Below, one piece after another: positions 6,551-9,245 of a stretch of 9,245 nt of DNA. Both the position numbers and the translations under genes were made by a program. The DNA comes from CAYYYA01 sp964517065 (GTDB lineage: Bacteria; Patescibacteriota; Patescibacteriia; UBA1558; 2-01-FULL-52-15). The stretch's first letter is position 1. Every line of letters begins with the position of its first letter. A model generated the notes under the pieces. The model was not told the origin of the DNA. It did no database searches and saw only the letters and a list, made by a program, of their open reading frames with translations. The stretch is taken from contig CAZFBK010000030.1 of assembly GCA_964517065.1 (NCBI GenBank), positions 1 through 9,245 of the forward strand, in the 5' to 3' direction.

Positions 6551-7591
6551 ATGAGCAAAGGCATCCAAAATCTTATTGACCTGAACAAAGAACATTCACG
6601 TCTCTTTAGTGATCCGGGGACCGCAGCAGCACGTCGGCAGTATCGCGCCCAACATCCGACCGAGATCGGTAGTTTGAAATGTATGGATGGTCGTCTGCAT
6701 TTGCCTGTTGCTACCAAGACTCCACTCGGAATTATCCAGCCGTGGCGTAATGTCGGCGGTAAGTTCGATATTGGTTGGCCAGCTTTCAGTCCAGCGCTGC
6801 AGGAATGGCGTGATTATGCGTTGAGTAAGGGACGCAATGCTTTACTCCTCGTGACGTATCATTACTCTCGTGGGGAGAAGCATCGTGGTTGCCGCGGATT
6901 TAATTATGATGCGGAAGCTGCTATTGCCTATACTGCAGATTTGAAAAAACATTGTGATTTGATTCTCGGACGTCCGACTGCTTACGCTATTCAGATCGGC
7001 TTTGAAACTGATTGGGACGCACTGATTCTGCATGGTGAGAACGGTGAAGTTATAGATGTTTCTACTCTGACTGATGTTAGTGACGATACGATGTTTACCA
7101 TGTTACGACGACTCTATCCGGAAATGCCGGAGCGTATTATCAAAGATTTTATGCCATTGATCCAAGGTAATGTCGAGCATATTGTCGAGATGAAAAAAGT
7201 TGACAGGACATTGGATGATGTTGATCATCGTGAATCTGTCTTGGCGATCGGTCGCGGCTTCGATTGGCTGCATGTCATCAACAAAGCTCTGATCATCGGA
7301 CCGTTTGATCCTGACTTCGATCAGGCGGTAGCTGTGGCTGCTAATATTATTCTCAATAATCTGAAAGCCGGACGTATTAATCAAGAAGATATTGTACTCT
7401 TAGCTTCGTCTCCCTATCGCCATGCTCTGGACAAACCTTTCAAACAGGCGAAGTCAGAATTCCTCCATCGCTATGCTATGGACGTGATTCGTCAGCAGGT
7501 GCCGGAGATGGTTCCACATTTGCAATATATGACCGCTGTTGTCAATATTCATACGCGTGAGATGGAAGTTTTGGATTCTGGTAAGGCCTAG
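6551..7591 (+). CDS. CsoSCA-like (carboxysomal-type beta) carbonic anhydrase
   Basis: Predicted zinc enzyme interconverting CO2 and bicarbonate. The 346-residue protein has the beta-class Cys-x-Asp-x-Arg motif CMDGR (C44, D46, R48), a RNVGGKFDIG segment (66-75), and a strand ending LLLVTYHYSRGEKHRGC, with H104 and C114 as the other likely zinc ligands. The long His-to-Cys spacing matches CsoSCA (H242...C253 in Halothiobacillus, from memory) and not the classical HxxC, though H111-x-x-C114 is an alternative. IQIGFETDWDALILHG (147-162) also resembles CsoSCA. The C-terminal half (about 230-340: NKALIIGPFD, AGRINQEDIVLL) fits its second, degenerate, zinc-free repeat. Carboxysomal CsoSCA is about 514 residues; the roughly 140-residue N-terminal region, which includes the Rubisco-binding segment, is absent. 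No signal peptide or SD is seen. It lies 17 bases after atpC and before a terminator, so it is probably the last gene of the atp operon. The homology is from recall and pattern, not a search. Confidence 0.8.
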   Translation: MSKGIQNLIDLNKEHSRLFSDPGTAAARRQYRAQHPTEIGSLKCMDGRLHLPVATKTPLGIIQPWRNVGGKFDIGWPAFSPALQEWRDYALSKGRNALLLVTYHYSRGEKHRGCRGFNYDAEAAIAYTADLKKHCDLILGRPTAYAIQIGFETDWDALILHGENGEVIDVSTLTDVSDDTMFTMLRRLYPEMPERIIKDFMPLIQGNVEHIVEMKKVDRTLDDVDHRESVLAIGRGFDWLHVINKALIIGPFDPDFDQAVAVAANIILNNLKAGRINQEDIVLLASSPYRHALDKPFKQAKSEFLHRYAMDVIRQQVPEMVPHLQYMTAVVNIHTREMEVLDSGKA

Positions 7592-7616
7592 ACAGTTGTT
7601 GTAATAATCTAATTTT

Positions 7617-7646
7617 AAAAAATCTCAGCTGAAACTGGGATTTTTT
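7617..7646 (+). terminator. Intrinsic terminator of the atp operon
   Basis: The arms 7617-7628 (AAAAAATCTCAG) and 7635-7646 (CTGGGATTTTTT) form a 12-base-pair stem with one G-U pair around a 6-base loop, ending in six Ts. It lies 25 bases after the stop of the 6551 gene and closes the operon. The A-run on the left arm would let it work in both directions. Confidence 0.9.
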
Positions 7647-7649
7647 GTC

Positions 7650-7693
7650 TTGACCCCGTTAGAGACTTTTCTCAAATGGGGTTGACATTTTTT
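7650..7693 (+). terminator. Second hairpin with T-run (terminator or attenuator)
   Basis: ACCCCGTT (7653-7660) pairs with AATGGGGT (7675-7682) and GAGA (7662-7665) with TCTC (7670-7673), with one A-A mismatch and a 4-base loop. Six Ts follow at 7688-7693. It could back up the first terminator. Its right flank contains TTGACA, a possible -35 box, so its role is ambiguous. Confidence 0.55.
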
Positions 7694-7712
7694 ATTAAAG
7701 GAGCAGAATAAA
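7682..7712 (+). promoter_or_regulatory. Possible promoter of the 7772 gene
   Basis: A consensus -35 hexamer TTGACA lies at 7682-7687. The best -10 match is AATAAA at 7707-7712 (4 of 6) after a long 19-base spacer. The position, just after the terminators and before the next gene, supports a promoter; the weak -10 and the spacer length argue for caution. Confidence 0.4.
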
Positions 7713-7771
7713 TATTCGTTCTGCGGTTCATGTTCGTAACTTAGGGCGGTTTGGAAACAGGGAGGTAGGAT
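7697..7771 (+). promoter_or_regulatory. 5' leader of the 7772 gene, with two SD-like sites
   Basis: AAAGGAG at 7697-7703 is followed by a hairpin, GCAGAA (7703-7708) pairing with TTCTGC (7719-7724). The working SD, GGAGG at 7761-7765, lies six bases before the TTG start. The upstream AAAGGAG has no usable start codon near it. The same layout (upstream AAAGGAG, short hairpin, then GGAGGTA and start) recurs at 8474-8541. Confidence 0.55.
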
Positions 7772-8356
7772 TTGAGCGCAGATTTGCAGTTCTTTTTCGA
7801 AGCTAAGGCAGCCGGCGAGTTTAAGCACGTGGATGCTCAGAAGGTTCGCAGGATGAATGATGAGCTCGGCGCTGGTGATCTGGTGATTCTCATCTGCGGT
7901 GACTGCAAACATTCACGTGATCAGATTGGTCGCCTTTTTACCACCTTTCAGTCGATGGACCCTCACCTGCTGGCGCTTAACGGGGGTCCCCTGAAAGCGG
8001 ACGGTATTTGCAATGTCAAGAATGCCGGCTACGCACAGGATGAAATTCTGGAAGCTCTTGAGGCCAAGCCTCACATCGGTCAGGTGTTGCTGATCAATCA
8101 CTATCCCTGCGCCATTGCCGCTAAGGCGAAGATGGGTGTCAGGGACCAGATTGTTTCACAGCTGACCGTCAAGCGTCGTCTGCGTGAGCGTATCGGTGTC
8201 CGTACGCCAGCGGTGAAGATCGGCCTCTTGTACCACGTTTTCTACGAGGGACAGACGCCCGAAGAAGCTCGCAGGATGTACTATTTCTGCAACGATGGGA
8301 TGCAGAAGTACCTGAACGCGACGATCGACCAGAGACTGAAGATCGGTGCGGCCTAA
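7772..8356 (+). CDS. Small beta-carbonic-anhydrase-like protein
   Basis: This 194-residue soluble protein begins at TTG, supported by GGAGG six bases upstream. No closer ATG or GTG fits that SD. Its order of elements resembles the beta-carbonic anhydrase fold: a hydrophobic strand ending in C42-G-D44 (LVILICGDCKHS), a segment LLALNGGPL (66-74) where beta enzymes have V-x-R-N-A-G, a helix, then the strand VLLINHYPCAIA with H110-x-x-C113. C42, H110 and C113 would be the zinc ligands and D44 the dyad Asp. The dyad Arg of Cys-x-Asp-x-Arg is replaced by K46 (R49 is nearby), so catalysis is uncertain. The C-terminal part (about 125-190) has basic helices and YHVFYEG. It follows a terminator and probably has its own promoter, so it is a separate unit. 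G+C looks higher than in the atp genes in places (37 of 60 at 8161-8220). The family assignment is motif-based inference; another metal-binding Rossmann-like protein is possible. Confidence 0.75.
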   Translation: MSADLQFFFEAKAAGEFKHVDAQKVRRMNDELGAGDLVILICGDCKHSRDQIGRLFTTFQSMDPHLLALNGGPLKADGICNVKNAGYAQDEILEALEAKPHIGQVLLINHYPCAIAAKAKMGVRDQIVSQLTVKRRLRERIGVRTPAVKIGLLYHVFYEGQTPEEARRMYYFCNDGMQKYLNATIDQRLKIGAA

Positions 8357-8396
8357 CGGCTGATTTCCATTTCTCCATCTGGAGAGCACGTAGTAA

Positions 8397-8435
8397 GGGC
8401 GGCGACCGCAATGGTAGCCGCCTGTTTCATTTGTT
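8397..8435 (+). terminator. Terminator of the 7772 gene
   Basis: GGCGGC (8398-8403) pairs with GCCGCC (8417-8422). An inner ACC/GGT pairing (8405-8407 with 8413-8415) closes a 5-base loop after one mismatch. The following TGTTTCATTTGTT is T-rich but interrupted, so the terminator is moderately strong. It starts about 40 bases after the stop. A smaller CTCC/GGAG hairpin lies at 8373-8384. Confidence 0.65.
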
Positions 8436-8458
8436 GAAAATTATTTTTTTGCTATACT
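8431..8458 (+). promoter_or_regulatory. Promoter of the structured small transcript
   Basis: TTGTTG (8431-8436) and TATACT (8453-8458) are separated by 16 bases, including an A/T tract. TATACT is a 5 of 6 match to the -10 consensus. Transcription would start near 8465, just before the first AAAGGAGG motif. Confidence 0.65.
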
Positions 8459-8538
8459 GTAGTTAATTACCCGAAAGGAGGATAAGGTATAGAGTTCCGT
8501 TCGCATCGAAGCGGTCAACCCTTAACCACGGAGGTACC

Positions 8539-8610
8539 ATGCATCATCTGCCTGCTTGGAAGTGTGCCCTTGCGCGCCATAATAGCGTCCTTGAAAGGCA
8601 TCTTCCCTAG
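8539..8610 (+). CDS. Possible 23-residue small protein
   Basis: ATG at 8539 follows GGAGG (8530-8534) by four bases and reads MHHLPAWKCALARHNSVLERHLP before TAG. The spacing is a little tight but workable, and the ORF lies inside a transcript with its own promoter and terminator. No family, membrane helix or metal motif is recognisable; it is basic and His-rich (4 His). It could be a leader peptide, a small protein or chance. Another frame across the same bases is also open (about 8489-8619) but has no acceptable start codon. Confidence 0.35.
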   Translation: MHHLPAWKCALARHNSVLERHLP

Positions 8611-8713
8611 AAGGAGGTGATTCGCGGCTCCGGCCACTCGTCCGAGAGGTGCAGCCTGCACAGGGCAGGCACGACTGTACTCGGACATTTCCGAATTTTG
8701 ATCTGACCTTATG

Positions 8714-8745
8714 AAGCCCGGTTCCGAGAGGAGGTCGGGCTTTTT
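8714..8745 (+). terminator. Intrinsic terminator of the small transcript
   Basis: AAGCCCG (8714-8720) pairs with CGGGCTT (8736-8742), with a T-run through 8745. The 15-base loop contains GAGAGGAGG, an SD-like motif left exposed. GACC at 8705-8708 could instead pair with GGTC at 8733-8736, a weak competing fold. Confidence 0.85.
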
Positions 8746-8757
8746 AATCCAAGATCA

Positions 8758-8787
8758 AAGCCCCGACGTGGATTTCACGCGGGGCTT
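8758..8787 (-). terminator. Terminator of the minus-strand gene
   Basis: AAGCCCCG (8758-8765) and CGTG (8767-8770) pair with CACG (8776-8779) and CGGGGCTT (8780-8787), with one bulged A and a 5-base loop. It lies 16 bases beyond the stop of the minus-strand gene. Read on the minus strand the stem is followed by TGATCTT, a weak T tract. Together with 8714-8745 it insulates the two converging units. Confidence 0.7.
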
Positions 8788-8803
8788 ATCTTCAGTGACT
8801 GCA

Positions 8804-9178
8804 TCAGTTATTGGCTAACTGTGCTAGTCGACGAAACGCTTGTCTGCCGAGTTCGTCTGTTTTCGGCAGGCGCTGGCAGATTTGGTAGCAGTGGTCCAGT
8901 GTCAGTGGCAGGCTGATTATACGTTCAAGGATGGCTTCGCGCAGGTCTTCATCCTTGATGTTACTGAGGTAAAAATTGAACAACTGACTGAAATTAACTT
9001 CAACATCCCTGAGTCGTAGGACAATCATACGAAGCTGATACGAGCTGACGTACTTACAGCCGGCAATAGCGATGCACTCGGTTAGGTTCAGAGACCTCCA
9101 GAAGTGTTCCGGTAGTGTCTTGGCAACACAGGCTGCTAGAGGAAAGCCTATTGTCTTGACTAGAGTTTTAAACTCCAT
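8804..9178 (-). CDS. Hypothetical protein with 31-residue repeats
   Basis: I do not recognise this 124-residue protein. The ATG at 9178 is preferred over the in-frame GTG at 9184 because GGAGG (9188-9184) lies five bases before the ATG and would overlap the GTG. The last 93 residues divide into three consecutive 31-residue units starting at L32 (LTEC), F63 (FSQL) and L94 (LDHC). Each unit has an aromatic/hydrophobic first helix (Cys, Leu, Cys at unit position 4) and a second helix ending R-[LI] (unit positions 24-25), and the third unit ends exactly at the C terminus. The N-terminal 31 residues may be a diverged unit or a cap. The pattern suggests an alpha-helical repeat (HEAT/TPR-like) binding protein. 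No signal peptide or clear membrane segment is present. It is convergent to the small transcript and has its own promoter and terminator. Confidence 0.75.
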   Translation of the reverse strand: MEFKTLVKTIGFPLAACVAKTLPEHFWRSLNLTECIAIAGCKYVSSYQLRMIVLRLRDVEVNFSQLFNFYLSNIKDEDLREAILERIISLPLTLDHCYQICQRLPKTDELGRQAFRRLAQLANN

Positions 9179-9204
9179 TGTCACCTCCGCGGAAAGAACT
9201 GATG

Positions 9205-9243
9205 TGGCTAGCCAAGTTAATCAGGTGTTGGATGGAATGTCAA
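9205..9243 (-). promoter_or_regulatory. Promoter of the minus-strand gene, with palindrome
   Basis: On the minus strand TTGACA (9243-9238) and TTAACT (9220-9215) are separated by 17 bases. A perfect 10-base palindrome TGGCTAGCCA lies at 9205-9214, at the expected transcription start, and could be an operator or chance. The SD GGAGG follows at 9188-9184. Confidence 0.6.
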
Positions 9244-9245
9244 TC

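Larger units (their letters stand above)
8465..8745 (+). ncRNA. Candidate structured RNA with four GGAGG motifs
   Basis: Between a good promoter and a good terminator lies about 280 bases without a normal-length gene. Hairpins are CCGTTCG/CGAAgCGG (8497-8514), CTTCC/GGAGG (8602-8606 with 8613-8617), GTCCGAG/CTCGGAC (8640-8646 with 8680-8686) enclosing GCCTGC/GCAGGC (8654-8659 with 8665-8670), and the terminator. GGAGG occurs at 8477, 8530, 8613 and 8730. Only the second has a start codon in range (the 23-codon ORF). The third is part of AGAAGGAGGTGAT, a near-complete match to the anti-SD complement, yet no ATG, GTG or TTG follows in the next 20 bases. The fourth sits in the terminator loop. 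I do not recognise an RNA family. It may be a small RNA, the leader plus small-peptide mRNA of a short gene, or the remnant of a lost gene. Confidence 0.45.

Noticed and set aside
8611..8625. AAGGAGGTGATTC as the antisense of a 16S rRNA 3' end
   Set aside because: Similarity to the 16S tail stops after about 11 bases and no rRNA sequence flanks it on either strand. It is an SD-like motif and not an rRNA fragment.
8657..8670. GCACAGGGCA resembling part of the c-di-GMP-I riboswitch core
   Set aside because: The rest of that riboswitch consensus and its P2/P3 architecture are absent, and the bases are better explained by the GCCTGC/GCAGGC hairpin.
8617..8709. GTG-initiated ORF beginning at 8617 after AGAAGGAGG
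   Set aside because: The GTG overlaps the SD itself, so it cannot be served by it. The frame has no recognisable protein character and crosses the strongest RNA stems.
8804..9178. Toxin-antitoxin or transcription-factor assignment for the minus-strand gene, suggested by its small size and palindromic promoter
   Set aside because: There is no partner ORF in range and no helix-turn-helix or toxin motif. The repeat pattern is the only supported description.
9182..9184. GTG at 9184 as start of the minus-strand gene
   Set aside because: It overlaps the GGAGG site. The ATG at 9178 has a proper 5-base spacing and gives a protein that fits the 31-residue register.

Overview
The window is mostly one F1Fo ATP synthase operon on the + strand. 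The order is canonical: a-c-b-delta-alpha-gamma-beta-epsilon (atpB, E, F, H, A, G, D, C). It is followed in the same direction by a gene whose protein I recognise as a relative of the carboxysomal carbonic anhydrase CsoSCA. An intrinsic terminator closes this block near 7646. The start of atpB lies upstream of the window, and a run of exactly 100 Ns (5996-6095) hides the last codons of atpD.

Beyond the terminator the style changes. A separate TTG-initiated gene (7772-8356) with a strong Shine-Dalgarno (SD) site encodes a small protein that also looks beta-carbonic-anhydrase-like. Next comes a roughly 280-base stretch with its own promoter, several stable hairpins, four GGAGG motifs, one 23-codon ORF and an intrinsic terminator (about 8431-8745). 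Last is a convergent minus-strand gene (8804-9178) for a 124-residue hypothetical protein that shows a 31-residue period.

The organism is probably a Candidate Phyla Radiation (Patescibacteria) bacterium, perhaps Parcubacteria-like, from a metagenome assembly. This is inference. It rests on the gapped contig, the unusually short delta subunit, the scarcity of SD sites in the operon, the AT-rich intergenic hairpins, and my recollection that CsoSCA-like proteins occur in such genomes. No 16S rRNA or other phylogenetic marker is present. The standard bacterial code fits every gene.

Functionally, the eight atp genes encode a complete rotary ATP synthase. The c subunit lacks the polar residues of Na+-type rings, so it is predicted to use protons. 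The downstream carbonic anhydrase homologue keeps the zinc ligands and Asp-Arg dyad but lacks the long N-terminal region of carboxysomal CsoSCA. No Rubisco or shell gene is visible, so a carboxysome-independent CO2/bicarbonate or pH role linked to the energised membrane is plausible but unproven.

The operon's intergenic gaps are unusual. Two of them (after atpB and after atpA) carry related elements made of a GTA-type short-period array, a shared TCTGCCAC centre and a complementary ACT/CTAC array. Two others (after atpE and after atpG) carry unrelated strong hairpins.
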